Part shown: positions 1-8,538 of the stretch, in pieces
Layout: every line of letters starts with the position of its first letter
Position numbering within the stretch: the first letter of the stretch is position 1
Assembly: GCF_002261345.1 (NCBI RefSeq)
Contig: NZ_NEVT01000006.1
Span: 496,001 to 560,000, forward strand
Direction of reading: 5' to 3'
Source of the DNA: Bordetella genomosp. 2
Lineage (GTDB): Bacteria; Pseudomonadota; Gammaproteobacteria; Burkholderiales; Burkholderiaceae_B
DNA: 64,000 bases
Position numbers and translations under genes: made by a program
Notes under the pieces: model-generated
What the model was told of the DNA's origin: nothing
The model's input: the letters and a program-made list of their open reading frames with translations, nothing else
Databases searched by the model: none

Positions 1-98
1 GCCGCGGCAAGCTGGTCTACATGATCGAGGCGCACCCGGCGCCGCAGGACGCGGCGCGGCTGCACCCGGGCCAGCCCGTCGAGGTTGTGCTGCCATGA
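1..98 (+). CDS. HlyD-family membrane fusion protein, C-terminal end only
   Basis: Only the last 31 or so codons are in the window (third frame, ending in ...GQPVEVVLP and TGA). The closing GQPVEV-type strand is usual for periplasmic membrane fusion proteins, where it bears on pumping efficiency and partner contact. Its stop overlaps the ATG of the next gene by 4 bases, and the next three genes are an ABC ATPase, an ABC-2 permease and an outer-membrane efflux lipoprotein. It is therefore most likely the periplasmic adaptor of that exporter. The identification rests on the short tail and on context. Confidence 0.7.
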   Translation, partial: RGKLVYMIEAHPAPQDAARLHPGQPVEVVLP

Positions 99-1042
99 GC
101 CGGCCCGACAGCGCCGAGCTGGTCATCGACGTGCATGGCCTGAACAAGCACTTCGGCGACAAGCACGTGGTCAACGACGTGTCGCTGCAAGTGCGGCGCG
201 GCGAAATCTACGGTTTCCTGGGCCCCAACGGCAGCGGCAAGACGACCTGCATCCGGCTCATGTGCGGCCTGCTCACGCCCGACTCCGGCAGCGGCACCTG
301 CCTGGGCTACGACATCCGCACTCAGAGCGCCGACATCAAGCGCCACGTAGGCTACATGACGCAGAAGTTCTCGTACTGGGAAGACCTCACCATCCGCGAG
401 AATCTCGATTTCGTGGCGCGCATGTACGAAATGCCCGACCGCCGCCAGGTGGTGGAACAGGCGCTCGAGGGATTGGGGCTGCAGAGCCGCGCCGACCAGC
501 TCACCGGCGCCCTCTCGGGCGGCTGGAAGCAGCGGCTGGCGCTGGCCGCCTGCCTGCTGCACGAGCCGCAACTGCTGCTGCTGGACGAGCCCACCGCCGG
601 CGTCGACCCGACCGCGCGGCGCGATTTCTGGGAAGAACTGCACGCCCTGGCCGCGCGCGGCATCTCGGTGCTGGTCAGCACCCACTACATGGACGAGGCC
701 GAACGCTGCCACAAGCTGGCCTACCTGGCCTACGGCCGCCTGCTGACACAGGGCACCGCCGAAAGCGTCACCGCCGAGCAGGGGCTGGCCACCTGGGCGA
801 TCCATGGCAATGACCTGGTCTCGCTGGGGCAGCGCCTGCGCGGCAGCCCCGGGGTCGACCAGACCGTCGCCTTCGGCTCGGCGCTGCATGTCAGCGGCAC
901 GGACCACGCGCAGCTCGAACGCACGCTGCGCGAAGCGGTGCAAGGCTCCGGCCTGCGGCTCGAACCGATCGACACCAGCCTGGAAGACGTATTCATCTAC
1001 CTGATGAACCGCTCCACCGACAACTACGGGAGCCGGCCATGA
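95..1042 (+). CDS. ABC exporter ATP-binding protein (ABC-2 drug-export type)
   Basis: 315-residue cytoplasmic ATPase that would drive the permease encoded next. Walker A is GPNGSGKT at residues 43-50, the signature is LSGGW at about 140-144, and Walker B is LLLLDEP at about 160-166, followed by the H-loop STHYMDEAE. The signature carries W where most ABC proteins have Q, a variant seen in some YbhF/CcmA-like exporters. The ATG overlaps the previous stop (ATGA) and the gene end overlaps the permease start by 4 bases, so the four genes should be co-translated. The substrate cannot be read from sequence; drugs or other hydrophobic molecules are the usual guess for this family. Confidence 0.92.
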   Translation: MSRPDSAELVIDVHGLNKHFGDKHVVNDVSLQVRRGEIYGFLGPNGSGKTTCIRLMCGLLTPDSGSGTCLGYDIRTQSADIKRHVGYMTQKFSYWEDLTIRENLDFVARMYEMPDRRQVVEQALEGLGLQSRADQLTGALSGGWKQRLALAACLLHEPQLLLLDEPTAGVDPTARRDFWEELHALAARGISVLVSTHYMDEAERCHKLAYLAYGRLLTQGTAESVTAEQGLATWAIHGNDLVSLGQRLRGSPGVDQTVAFGSALHVSGTDHAQLERTLREAVQGSGLRLEPIDTSLEDVFIYLMNRSTDNYGSRP

Positions 1043-2184
1043 CGGCGCGCGAGCGGCGCTTTTCCTGGATGCGCTGGTGGAGCATGGTGCTCAAGGAGTT
1101 CCTGCAGCTGCGGCGCGACCGCATCACCTTCGGCATGATCGTCGGCATCCCCATCATGGAGCTGGCGCTGTTCGGCTATGCCATCAATACCGATCCGAAA
1201 CAGATGCCCACCGCCGTGATCGTGTCCGACCACAGCGAGTTCACGCGCACCTTTGTCTCGGCCATGAAGGCGTCGGATTACTTCAATATCGTCGAGGAAC
1301 TGCCCGACGAGGAAGCCGGCCGCGCCGCGCTGGCCCAGGGCCGCGTGCTGTTCGTGCTGACCATCCCGCCCGACTTCACGCGCAGCCTGCTGCGCGGCGA
1401 ACGCCCGGCGCTGCTGATCGAGGCCGACGCCACCGACCCCATGGCCACCGGCATGGCGGTCAGCGCCGCCGCCCAACTCGGCCAGACCGTGGCGCGCAAG
1501 GACCTGACCGGACCGCTGGCGCACTTGGCGGGCGGGCAGCCGCCCTTCGAGGTGCGTGTGCACCGCCTGTACAACGAAGAGCAGATCGCCCAGTACAACA
1601 CCGTGCCCGGTCTGATGGGCGTGATCCTCAGCATGACCCTGGTCATGATGACCGGCCTGGCCATGACGCGCGAACGCGAGCGCGGCACCATGGAAAACCT
1701 GCTGTCCACCCCGGTACGGCCGCTGGAGGTCATGACGGGCAAGATCGTGCCCTACATCGCCATCGGCCTGCTGCAGGCCACCATCATCCTGCTGGCGGCG
1801 CGCTATGTATTCAACGTGCCGTTCATGGGCAGCCTGCTGGCGGTGTACCTGGCGGCGCTGCTGTTCGTGGCGGCCAACCTGACGGTCGGCATCACGCTGT
1901 CGTCGCTGGCGCAGAACCAGCTGCAGGCCATGCAGCTGACCATGTTCTATTTCCTGCCCAACATCCTGCTGTCGGGGTTCATGTTTCCGTTCCAGGGCAT
2001 GCCCCTGTGGGCCCAGCACCTGGGCAACCTGCTGCCGCTCACGTACTTCAATCGCCTGATCCGCGGAATCCTGCTCAAGGGCAATGGCTGGACCGACCTG
2101 TGGCCGCATGTCTGGCCGCTGCTGGTGTTCACCGTACTGATCATGGCGCTGGCCGTGAAGTTCTATCGCCGCACGCTGGACTGA
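1039..2184 (+). CDS. ABC-2 type transporter permease
   Basis: 381-residue inner-membrane permease. One N-terminal membrane segment (about residues 30-50) is followed by a large extracytoplasmic domain and a C-terminal block of about five helices, the layout of YbhS/YhhJ-type ABC-2 permeases. The short motif RERERGTMENLLSTPVRPLE before the C-terminal membrane block is typical of the family. It starts inside the end of the ATPase gene (4-base overlap) and is followed after 1 base by the outer-membrane component, so it belongs to one operon with them. Confidence 0.92.
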   Translation: MTARERRFSWMRWWSMVLKEFLQLRRDRITFGMIVGIPIMELALFGYAINTDPKQMPTAVIVSDHSEFTRTFVSAMKASDYFNIVEELPDEEAGRAALAQGRVLFVLTIPPDFTRSLLRGERPALLIEADATDPMATGMAVSAAAQLGQTVARKDLTGPLAHLAGGQPPFEVRVHRLYNEEQIAQYNTVPGLMGVILSMTLVMMTGLAMTRERERGTMENLLSTPVRPLEVMTGKIVPYIAIGLLQATIILLAARYVFNVPFMGSLLAVYLAALLFVAANLTVGITLSSLAQNQLQAMQLTMFYFLPNILLSGFMFPFQGMPLWAQHLGNLLPLTYFNRLIRGILLKGNGWTDLWPHVWPLLVFTVLIMALAVKFYRRTLD

Positions 2185-2185
2185 C

Positions 2186-3751
2186 ATGCCGAACCGACGC
2201 TCATCATCGCGCGGGTACCGTGCGCGCGCCGCCTCCCCGGCGCTGGCCTTGCTGCTGATGCTGGGCGGCTGCGCCGTGGGACCCGATTTCGCACGCCCGC
2301 CCGCCCCGGACGCCGGCCACTACGGCGCAGCGCCCGCGCCGGCAGAGACCGCCGGCGATGCCGGCGCGCCGCCGCAACGGCTGCATGCCGGCATGGACAT
2401 TCCCGCCCAGTGGTGGCGGCTCTTTCGTTCGCCCGAGCTCGACCGGCTGGTGCGCGAGGCGCTGGCCCACAGCCCCACCATCGACCAGGCCCGCGCCCGC
2501 CTGCGCGAGGCGCAGCAAATACTGGCGGCCGAAACCGGCGGCCGCACCCTGCCCTCGGTGGATGCCAACCTGTCGGCGGGCCGCCAGAAGGTCGATCCCT
2601 CTGCCTACGGCGTGCCGGTAGCCGAGCAGCCGGCGCCCTTCACGCTCTACAACGCCTCGATCGACGTGTCCTACACCCTGGATGTGTTCGGCGCCGAGCG
2701 GCGCGCGCTGGAGGGCCTGCGCGCGCAAGTCGACCTGCAGGCCCGGGAATTGCAGGCCGCGCGCATGACGCTGGCGGGCAATGTGGTCACGGCCGCCATC
2801 CGCCAGGCCGCCCTGCAAGCCCGGCTGGAAGCCGCCGAGGCCCTGCTGGAAGCCCAGGCGCGCCAGCTCGACATCATGCGCCAGCGCCAGCGCGCCGGCG
2901 GCATCGCCACCCTCGACCTGCACAACCAGGAATCGTTGCTGGCCCAGACCCGCGCCACGCTGCCCGACCTGCGGCGGCAACGCGACCGGGCGCGCCATCA
3001 ACTGGCGGTCTACCTGGGCCGCCTGCCTGCCCAGGCAGACCTGGCGCTGCCCGCCTGGGCAGCATTGCAACTGCCGCTGGACGTGCCCCTGAGCGTGCCA
3101 TCGCAACTGACGCGCCAGCGTCCCGACATCCTGGCCGCCGAGGCGCTATGGCACCGCGCCGCCGCCGATGTCGGCGTGGCCACCGCCAATCGCTACCCGC
3201 GTTTCACGCTGACCGGCAGTTTCGGTTCGCAGCGCACCCGGGCCGGCGACGTGGCCGACGGAGTCAACGTCTGGAGCCTGGCGCTGGGACTGACGCAGCC
3301 GCTGTTCCGCGGCGGCGAGCTGCGGGCCCGCCAGCGCGCCGCCGAGGCCGCATACGATGCCGCGGCCGCGGCCTATCGCCAGACCGTCCTGCAGGGCTTC
3401 CAGCAGGTGGCGGACGCGCTGCGCGCCGTCCAGGCCGACGCCGCCGCCTTGCAGGGGCGCGCCGAGGCGGAACGGCAGGCGCAGGCAGCCTATGCCATCG
3501 CGGCCCGCCAATACCAGGCGGGCGGCATCAGCCAGTTCGCCCTGCTCGACGCGCAGCGCGAGCAATTGCGCACCCGTGCCGAACGGATCCAGGCCCAGGC
3601 CGACCGCTATGCCGACACCGCCGCGCTGCTGCAGGCGCTGGGCGGCGGCTGGTGGAACGAGGCGCCGGAGGGCGTATCATCCTCCCGTTCGCCTTCACCG
3701 TCTTCCGCATGCCATGGATGTCTTCCTGCGACTGCAAGCCCTGCTGACTGA
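2186..3751 (+). CDS. Outer-membrane efflux lipoprotein, NodT/OprM family
   Basis: 521 residues. It has a lipoprotein signal with the lipobox LGGC (Cys near residue 29), the family-typical CAVGPDF after it, then two TolC-type repeats rich in Ala/Gln/Arg that form the periplasmic alpha-barrel. It would be the outer-membrane exit duct for the ABC exporter immediately upstream. Family members are usually 450-500 residues. The last 30 or so residues (Ser/Pro-rich) lie past the conserved ALGGGWW end and overlap the next gene, so the tail may be non-conserved extension. Confidence 0.9.
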   Translation: MPNRRSSSRGYRARAASPALALLLMLGGCAVGPDFARPPAPDAGHYGAAPAPAETAGDAGAPPQRLHAGMDIPAQWWRLFRSPELDRLVREALAHSPTIDQARARLREAQQILAAETGGRTLPSVDANLSAGRQKVDPSAYGVPVAEQPAPFTLYNASIDVSYTLDVFGAERRALEGLRAQVDLQARELQAARMTLAGNVVTAAIRQAALQARLEAAEALLEAQARQLDIMRQRQRAGGIATLDLHNQESLLAQTRATLPDLRRQRDRARHQLAVYLGRLPAQADLALPAWAALQLPLDVPLSVPSQLTRQRPDILAAEALWHRAAADVGVATANRYPRFTLTGSFGSQRTRAGDVADGVNVWSLALGLTQPLFRGGELRARQRAAEAAYDAAAAAYRQTVLQGFQQVADALRAVQADAAALQGRAEAERQAQAAYAIAARQYQAGGISQFALLDAQREQLRTRAERIQAQADRYADTAALLQALGGGWWNEAPEGVSSSRSPSPSSACHGCLPATASPAD

Positions 3752-4196
3752 ACACCAGATTCCCTACCGCCTGCTGCAGCACCGGCCGGCCGGCAAATCC
3801 GAAGAAGTGGCCGCCATCCGCGGCACGGCGGTCAGCCAGGGCGCCAAGGCCCTGGTGTGCCGCGTCAAGCTCACCTCCAACCTGCGCAAGCACGTGCTGG
3901 CGGTATTCCCGGCCGACAAGCAGGCCGACCTGGCGGCCATCGCCGCGGCCGCCGGCGGCAAGAAGGCCTCGCTGGCATCCCATGAACTGGCGCGCGAGCT
4001 CACCGGCTGCGAGATCGGCGCGATCCCGCCGTTTTCATTCAACCAGGACCTGTCCTTGCTGGCAGACCCGAGCCTGCGCGAGCGGCACGACGAGATCGTC
4101 TTCAACGCGGGCCGGCTCGACGCCTCCATCGTGATGCGCACCGACGATTATTTCCGCCTGGCGCAGCCGGCCCAGGCGCCGTTCGTGCATCCCTGA
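3714..4196 (+). CDS. YbaK/EbsC-family aminoacyl-tRNA editing protein
   Basis: 160-residue protein with the YbaK/prolyl-tRNA-synthetase-associated fold. Family members hydrolyse mischarged tRNAs (Cys-tRNA-Pro in the founding member) in the cytoplasm. Visible hallmarks are the middle segment KALVCRVK, the later AIPPFSF stretch and the DEIVFNAGRLDASIVM end. I chose the ATG giving MDVFLRLQALL because family similarity begins there; the frame stays open far upstream but only as a shadow of the efflux lipoprotein. The start lies 38 bases inside the upstream gene. The specific substrate is not established. Confidence 0.82.
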   Translation: MDVFLRLQALLTEHQIPYRLLQHRPAGKSEEVAAIRGTAVSQGAKALVCRVKLTSNLRKHVLAVFPADKQADLAAIAAAAGGKKASLASHELARELTGCEIGAIPPFSFNQDLSLLADPSLRERHDEIVFNAGRLDASIVMRTDDYFRLAQPAQAPFVHP

Positions 4197-4205
4197 GGAC
4201 ATACC

Positions 4206-4976
4206 ATGTGCCTTGTCGTGCTCGCCCTGCGCAGCGTCCCCGGCGTGCCGGTGCTGATCGCCGCCAATCGCGATGAATTCCACGCCCGCCCCACCCAGCC
4301 GGCGGCGCGCTGGCCCGGCCGGCCCGCCATCTATGCCGGGCGCGACTTGCGCGCCGGCGGCACCTGGATGGGCGTCGACGAACGCGGCCGCTACGCGGTG
4401 GTGACCAATTTCCGCGACCCGCTGCACATCCTGCCCGACGCCCGCTCGCGCGGCGCGCTGGTCGAAGACTACCTGCGCGGCGACGCGCCGCCCGCGGAAT
4501 ACATCGCCGCCGTGCACGCCGACGGCGCCCGCTACAACGGCTTCAACCTGATCGCCGGCGATGCGGACGGCGCCTGGTATTGCAGCAACCGCGACGGCAC
4601 GCCGCGCGCGCTCACGGCCGGCATCTATGCCGTGTCCAACCACCTGCTGGATACCCCCTGGCCCAAGCTCGCGCGCACCAAGGCGGCATTCGCGGCCGTG
4701 CTGGGCCGCGCAACGCAGCCCGACCTGCCCGCGCTCTACGCGGCCCTGGCCGACCGCACCCCGGCCGAGGACGCCAGCCTGCCCGACACCGGCATCGGCC
4801 TGGCGCGCGAGCGCCTGCTGAGCAGCCCGTTCATCGTCAGCCCCGACTACGGCACGCGCGGCTCGACGGTGCTGGCCCTGCACGCGGACGGCCGCGGCGA
4901 ACTGCACGAACGCCGCTTCGGCCCCGACGGCATGCCCGCCGGCGACAGCGACCTGGCCTTCACCTGGCGCGCCTGA
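4206..4976 (+). CDS. NRDE-family protein (TANGO2-like)
   Basis: 256-residue protein starting MCLVVLAL with the ANRDEF motif near residue 20 and an invariant Cys2, both diagnostic of the NRDE (Ser/Thr-rich T10, TANGO2) family. The family has an Ntn-hydrolase-like look, with Cys2 as possible nucleophile after Met removal; its biochemical role is not settled, with haem handling proposed for eukaryotic relatives. It lies 9 bases after the YbaK gene and is probably co-transcribed with it. No signal peptide is visible. Confidence 0.88.
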   Translation: MCLVVLALRSVPGVPVLIAANRDEFHARPTQPAARWPGRPAIYAGRDLRAGGTWMGVDERGRYAVVTNFRDPLHILPDARSRGALVEDYLRGDAPPAEYIAAVHADGARYNGFNLIAGDADGAWYCSNRDGTPRALTAGIYAVSNHLLDTPWPKLARTKAAFAAVLGRATQPDLPALYAALADRTPAEDASLPDTGIGLARERLLSSPFIVSPDYGTRGSTVLALHADGRGELHERRFGPDGMPAGDSDLAFTWRA

Positions 4977-5089
4977 TCCCTGCGGTGGCGAACTTCGCCG
5001 GCGCGGACTAATCTAAAGGCAATGTCCCGCACCACGGGACCCGCCAGGCCCGGCCGCGGCCAAGCGCCGGGCTTTCCTGGAGAACGCCC

Positions 5090-5527
5090 ATGAACAAACG
5101 CCACGAACGTTCGCGCATGGCCGCCGCGCTGGCCGCCGGCAGCCTGGCCCTGGCAGCCGGCGTCGCCGCCGCGCAGACCTCTTCCGCGCTGCCCGCGGTG
5201 CAGCAGCAAGGCAGCGTGCAATACATCACCGGCGGCGTCGGCATCGACGAGTCCGAAGCCATCAAGGCCGCCAGCAACCGCTACCCCCTGGCCCTGACCT
5301 TCGCCTCGCGCGAGGGCGGCGCCTATCTGGCCAGCGTGCAGGTCACCATCACCGACGCGCAGGGCAACACCGTGCTCGACACCGCCACCGACGGCCCCTA
5401 CCTGCTGGTGAAACTGCCGGCCGGCCGCTACAAGGTATCGGCCCGTTTCAACGACAAGGAACAGACCCGCCAAGTCTCGGTGTCCGGTCACGGCACGGTG
5501 CGCCAGAGCTTCACCTGGAGCGCCTGA
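5090..5527 (+). CDS. Exported carboxypeptidase-regulatory-like (beta-sandwich) protein
   Basis: 145 residues with a clear Sec signal peptide (basic start, then an Ala/Leu/Gly-rich core, cleavage near AAAQT at about residue 28). The mature part contains YLASVQVTITDAQGNTV...YLLVKLPAGRYKVSARFNDK, a carboxypeptidase-regulatory-like or transthyretin-like fold often found in periplasmic proteins. A ribosome-binding site (TGGAGAA) precedes the ATG. It stands alone after a gap of about 110 bases. Function unknown; probably periplasmic. Confidence 0.75.
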   Translation: MNKRHERSRMAAALAAGSLALAAGVAAAQTSSALPAVQQQGSVQYITGGVGIDESEAIKAASNRYPLALTFASREGGAYLASVQVTITDAQGNTVLDTATDGPYLLVKLPAGRYKVSARFNDKEQTRQVSVSGHGTVRQSFTWSA

Positions 5528-5638
5528 CGGGCCGGCCGCCGCGGGCGGATCAGGCGGCGGCGAACAGCGGCCGGGCATGCGCTGTTCCTCGCCCTGGCGG
5601 CCGGCCTGAGCCTGCACCTGCTGCCCGGGTTCCACAAC

Positions 5639-6208
5639 GTGCCGGCCATTGTCGGCGCGCGCTACACGGCCGATGCGCTGCCGTTCACCATGTACCTGAA
5701 CCTGGACAAGCCGCTGGCGGCATTCTGGGTCGTGCTGGCGCTTGCACCGCCCATGTGGGGCGCGACGGCCGGCGCCACGCTGCGCGCGGCGTTGGCCGCG
5801 TGCGCCGCGGCCGCCGCGGCGTGCCTGGGCATCGCGCTGGCATCGGGGCTGGTGGGCTGGGCGCCCAAGTGGCCGCCGCAAGGCTGGCTGTGGCTGGCCA
5901 ACAATGCGTTGCTGGTGAGCCTGGCCGAGGAAGCCCTGTTCCGCGGCTACGTGCAACAGCAATTGGCCATGCGCTGGCGTCATCGGCGCGGCGGCGCCCT
6001 GCTGGCGCTGGTCGCGGGCGCCCTGCTGTTCGGCCTGGCACACGCGGGCGGCGGCCCTGCATGGATGGCGCTGGCCACCGTGGCGGGACTGGCCTATGGC
6101 GCGGCGTACCGCCATGGCGGCCTGGCCGCCGCCGTGCTGGCGCACCTGGGCCTCAATACCCTGCACTTCGCGCTGTTCACTTACCCGATGCGGGCGCTGG
6201 CGGGCTGA
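5639..6208 (+). CDS. CPBP-family intramembrane protease (N-terminus uncertain)
   Basis: Polytopic membrane protein of the CPBP (Abi/CAAX prenyl protease-like) family. All three family motifs are present: EEALFR, FGLAH and HLGLN, which supply the glutamate/histidine/asparagine active site. From the GTG at 5639 it has 189 residues. The frame stays open upstream to 5528 and encodes a convincing first membrane helix (LFLALAAGLSLHLLPGFHN), yet that stretch has no ATG, GTG or TTG. Either the true start is a rare codon (ATC at 5549 or CTG at 5582) or a base change has removed it. The end overlaps the convergent DUF2238 gene by 32 bases. Confidence 0.75.
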   Translation: MPAIVGARYTADALPFTMYLNLDKPLAAFWVVLALAPPMWGATAGATLRAALAACAAAAAACLGIALASGLVGWAPKWPPQGWLWLANNALLVSLAEEALFRGYVQQQLAMRWRHRRGGALLALVAGALLFGLAHAGGGPAWMALATVAGLAYGAAYRHGGLAAAVLAHLGLNTLHFALFTYPMRALAG

Positions 6209-6908
6209 GCCGCCCGGCGGCGTCGTCGTCGCGCGGCGGCTTGAGGCTGTCGGCCCATTCTCGCGCCAGGTCGCGGCGCGCGCCGCGGTTGGCCAGCGCC
6301 GTGGCGACCATGGCGATGCAGGCCCCGCAGGCGGCCAGCGCCATGTCCTTGTGAGCGTCCCAGACATCGCCCTGGGTGCCCAGGTAGGCCGCGCCCAGCT
6401 CGCCCCCGAAGGCGGCGGCCGCGCCCCACTCGATCAGCTCATAGAGGGCCGAGGTCGACAGCGCCACGTCGAGCGGCAGCAGATAGCCCCAGAACCCGCG
6501 CACCTCGACCACGCGCAGGAAGATCTCGCGGATCGGGTAGGCCAGCAGCAGGCCGTACGAAAAATGCACCAGCCGGTCGAAATGATTGCGGCGCCAGCCC
6601 AGCGCCTCGTTCAGGCCGTGCCCCGTCAGGGCGCGCCACCAGTCGTCGTACGGCACCAGCGAATAGGTGTAATGCGCCCCCACGGCGTGCAGGCACAGGA
6701 ACAGGAATATCAGCGTGTACGACACGCGCGAGAACGCGAACCAGCGCCGGGTGACCAGCAGCGCCGCGCCGAACAGCAGCACCAGCGCGTTCTCGAGCAG
6801 CCAGTCGGCGCGGTCGTGCGGCTCGATGGCCAGCGCGACCCACAAGGCGGCATAAAGGGTGGCGAGCAGCCCCAGGTAGGCATGACGGCCGCGGGTGGAA
6901 CGGGCCAT
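6177..6908 (-). CDS. DUF2238 (YjdF-like) inner-membrane protein
   Basis: 243 residues with six or so hydrophobic segments and the DUF2238 hallmarks HFDRLVHFSYGLL, SALYELIEW and GTQGDVWDAHKDM. The family's function is unknown; conserved His/Asp/Glu at membrane edges suggest an enzyme or metal site, which is inference only. It starts 3 bases after the arfB stop and so is likely translated from the same transcript. The 3' end overlaps the convergent CPBP gene. Confidence 0.88.
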   Translation of the reverse strand: MARSTRGRHAYLGLLATLYAALWVALAIEPHDRADWLLENALVLLFGAALLVTRRWFAFSRVSYTLIFLFLCLHAVGAHYTYSLVPYDDWWRALTGHGLNEALGWRRNHFDRLVHFSYGLLLAYPIREIFLRVVEVRGFWGYLLPLDVALSTSALYELIEWGAAAAFGGELGAAYLGTQGDVWDAHKDMALAACGACIAMVATALANRGARRDLAREWADSLKPPRDDDAAGRLSPPAPASGK

Positions 6909-6911
6909 GAT

Positions 6912-7328
6912 TCAGTCGTCGGCCACCCGGCCGCGCAGGCGCTTGACCTCGCCATGCAGCACCTTGCGCTGGACGCGGCGCCGCTGCGACGCGCGGGTGG
7001 GCCGCGTGGGCCGGCGCGGTTTGATTGGCCGGGCCGCGCCGCGCACCATCTCGGCCAGCCGCTCGAGCGCCTCGGCGCGATTTTTTTCCTGGCTGCGAAA
7101 CGACTGCGCCTTGATGACGATGACGCCGTCCTTGGAAATGCGGCGGTCCGGCAGCGCGCACAGCGCCTCTTTCAGGTGCGCCGGCAGGCTGGAAGCGCGC
7201 ACATCGAAGCGCAGGTGGACGGCGCTGGATACCTTGTTGACGTTCTGCCCGCCCGCGCCCTGGGCGCGGATCATGCCGAAGTCGATATCGCGTTCGTCCA
7301 GGTAGATGTCGTCCTGAACATGGTACAT
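6912..7328 (-). CDS. arfB: Alternative ribosome-rescue factor ArfB (peptidyl-tRNA hydrolase)
   Basis: 138-residue release-factor-like protein. GAGGQNVNK near residues 23-31 contains the catalytic GGQ that hydrolyses peptidyl-tRNA on stalled ribosomes. The basic C-terminal tail (KPRRPTRPTRASQRRRVQRK) is the segment that enters the empty mRNA channel in ArfB. The start giving MYHVQDD is chosen because family similarity begins there; the frame is open far upstream only as a shadow of queE. It probably shares an operon with the DUF2238 gene. Confidence 0.93.
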   Translation of the reverse strand: MYHVQDDIYLDERDIDFGMIRAQGAGGQNVNKVSSAVHLRFDVRASSLPAHLKEALCALPDRRISKDGVIVIKAQSFRSQEKNRAEALERLAEMVRGAARPIKPRRPTRPTRASQRRRVQRKVLHGEVKRLRGRVADD

Positions 7329-7427
7329 AGGCCGCCAGTCTACGCGACTCGGCCGGCCGCCGCGACCGGCGCCGGACCGGTAAAATAGCGGTTTGCCCCG
7401 GGGCGGCCGCGCGCCGCCGCCATACGC

Positions 7428-8060
7428 ATGACCTACTCCGCCAAAGAAATCTTCAAGACCCTGCAGGGCGAAGGCGCCCAGGCCGGCCGCGCGGCCGTGT
7501 TCTGCCGCTTCGCCGGCTGCAACCTGTGGTCGGGCCGCGAGGCCGACCGCGCCGCGGCCGCCTGTACTTTCTGCGATACCGACTTCGTCGGCACCGACGG
7601 GCCGGGCGGCGGCAAGTTCGCCAGCGCGGCCTTGCTGGCCGATGCCATCGCCGCCGCCTGGGGCCCCGGCGAGGCCGACCGCTACGTGGTCTTCACCGGC
7701 GGCGAGCCGCTGCTGCAGCTCGACGCCGCCCTGCTCGACGCCGTGCACGCGCGCGGCTTCACGGTGGCCATCGAGACCAACGGCACCCTGCCCCCGCCGC
7801 CCGGCATCGACTGGATCTGCGTCAGCCCCAAGGGCAGCGCGCCGGTAGTGGTCGAGCGCGGCAACGAACTCAAGCTGGTCTACCCGCAGCTGGACGCGCG
7901 GCCCGAGGCGTTCGCCCACCTCGATTTCCAGCACTTCTTCCTGCAGCCCATGGACGGCCCCGCGCGCCTGGCCAACACCGAACGGGCCGTGCAATACTGC
8001 CTGCAGCATCCGCAGTGGCGCCTGAGCCTGCAGACCCACAAATACATAGGCATTCCATGA
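7428..8060 (+). CDS. queE: 7-carboxy-7-deazaguanine synthase QueE
   Basis: 210-residue radical-SAM enzyme that converts 6-carboxytetrahydropterin to 7-carboxy-7-deazaguanine on the queuosine path. The cluster cysteines are C31, C46 and C49, giving CX14CX2C instead of the usual CX3CX2C; this expanded motif is known in Burkholderia-type QueE. FTGGEPLLQ and AIETNGTLP are the SAM-binding stretches. A TAAAAT -10-like hexamer lies about 45 bases upstream. It is followed by queD after 28 bases, and the two encode consecutive steps, acting in reverse order of the genes. Confidence 0.95.
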   Translation: MTYSAKEIFKTLQGEGAQAGRAAVFCRFAGCNLWSGREADRAAAACTFCDTDFVGTDGPGGGKFASAALLADAIAAAWGPGEADRYVVFTGGEPLLQLDAALLDAVHARGFTVAIETNGTLPPPPGIDWICVSPKGSAPVVVERGNELKLVYPQLDARPEAFAHLDFQHFFLQPMDGPARLANTERAVQYCLQHPQWRLSLQTHKYIGIP

Positions 8061-8088
8061 AACACCCCTACGCCGCGCGGAGCGCCCG

Positions 8089-8532
8089 ATGATCTCGGTC
8101 ACCCGCAGGCTGGAATTCGATGCCGGCCATCGCATTCCCGATCATCGCAGCCAATGCCGCAACCTGCATGGCCACCGCTACGTGCTCGAAGTCACGCTGG
8201 CCGGCGACGTCGTCGAAGCGCCGGGCGCGTCCGACAACGGCATGCTGATGGACTTCTCGGAGATCAAGTCGATCGCCAAGCGCCATATCGTCGACCCCTG
8301 GGACCACGCCTTCCTGGTCTACCAGGGCGACGCGGCCGTGCGCGCCTTCCTCGACACGCTGCCCGGCCACAAGACCGTGGTGCTGGACTGCATCCCCACT
8401 GCGGAAAACCTGGCCGCCGTCATTTTCCGCACGCTGGCGCCGCACTATCACGGCCACTACGGCGCCCAGTTGCGCCTGGCGCGCGTGCGCCTGTACGAAA
8501 CCCCCAACTGCTGGGCCGACTGCGACGGCTGA
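8089..8532 (+). CDS. queD: 6-carboxytetrahydropterin synthase QueD
   Basis: 147-residue enzyme of the PTPS family that makes 6-carboxytetrahydropterin from dihydroneopterin triphosphate. The zinc ligands are the His in FDAGHRIP and both His of NLHGHRY, and the catalytic Cys lies in SQCRNLHGH. DFSEIK and the C-terminal RVRLYETPNCWADC are also family hallmarks. It follows queE in the same operon and ends 6 bases from the convergent TRAP binding-protein gene. Confidence 0.95.
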   Translation: MISVTRRLEFDAGHRIPDHRSQCRNLHGHRYVLEVTLAGDVVEAPGASDNGMLMDFSEIKSIAKRHIVDPWDHAFLVYQGDAAVRAFLDTLPGHKTVVLDCIPTAENLAAVIFRTLAPHYHGHYGAQLRLARVRLYETPNCWADCDG

Positions 8533-8538
8533 GCCGCG

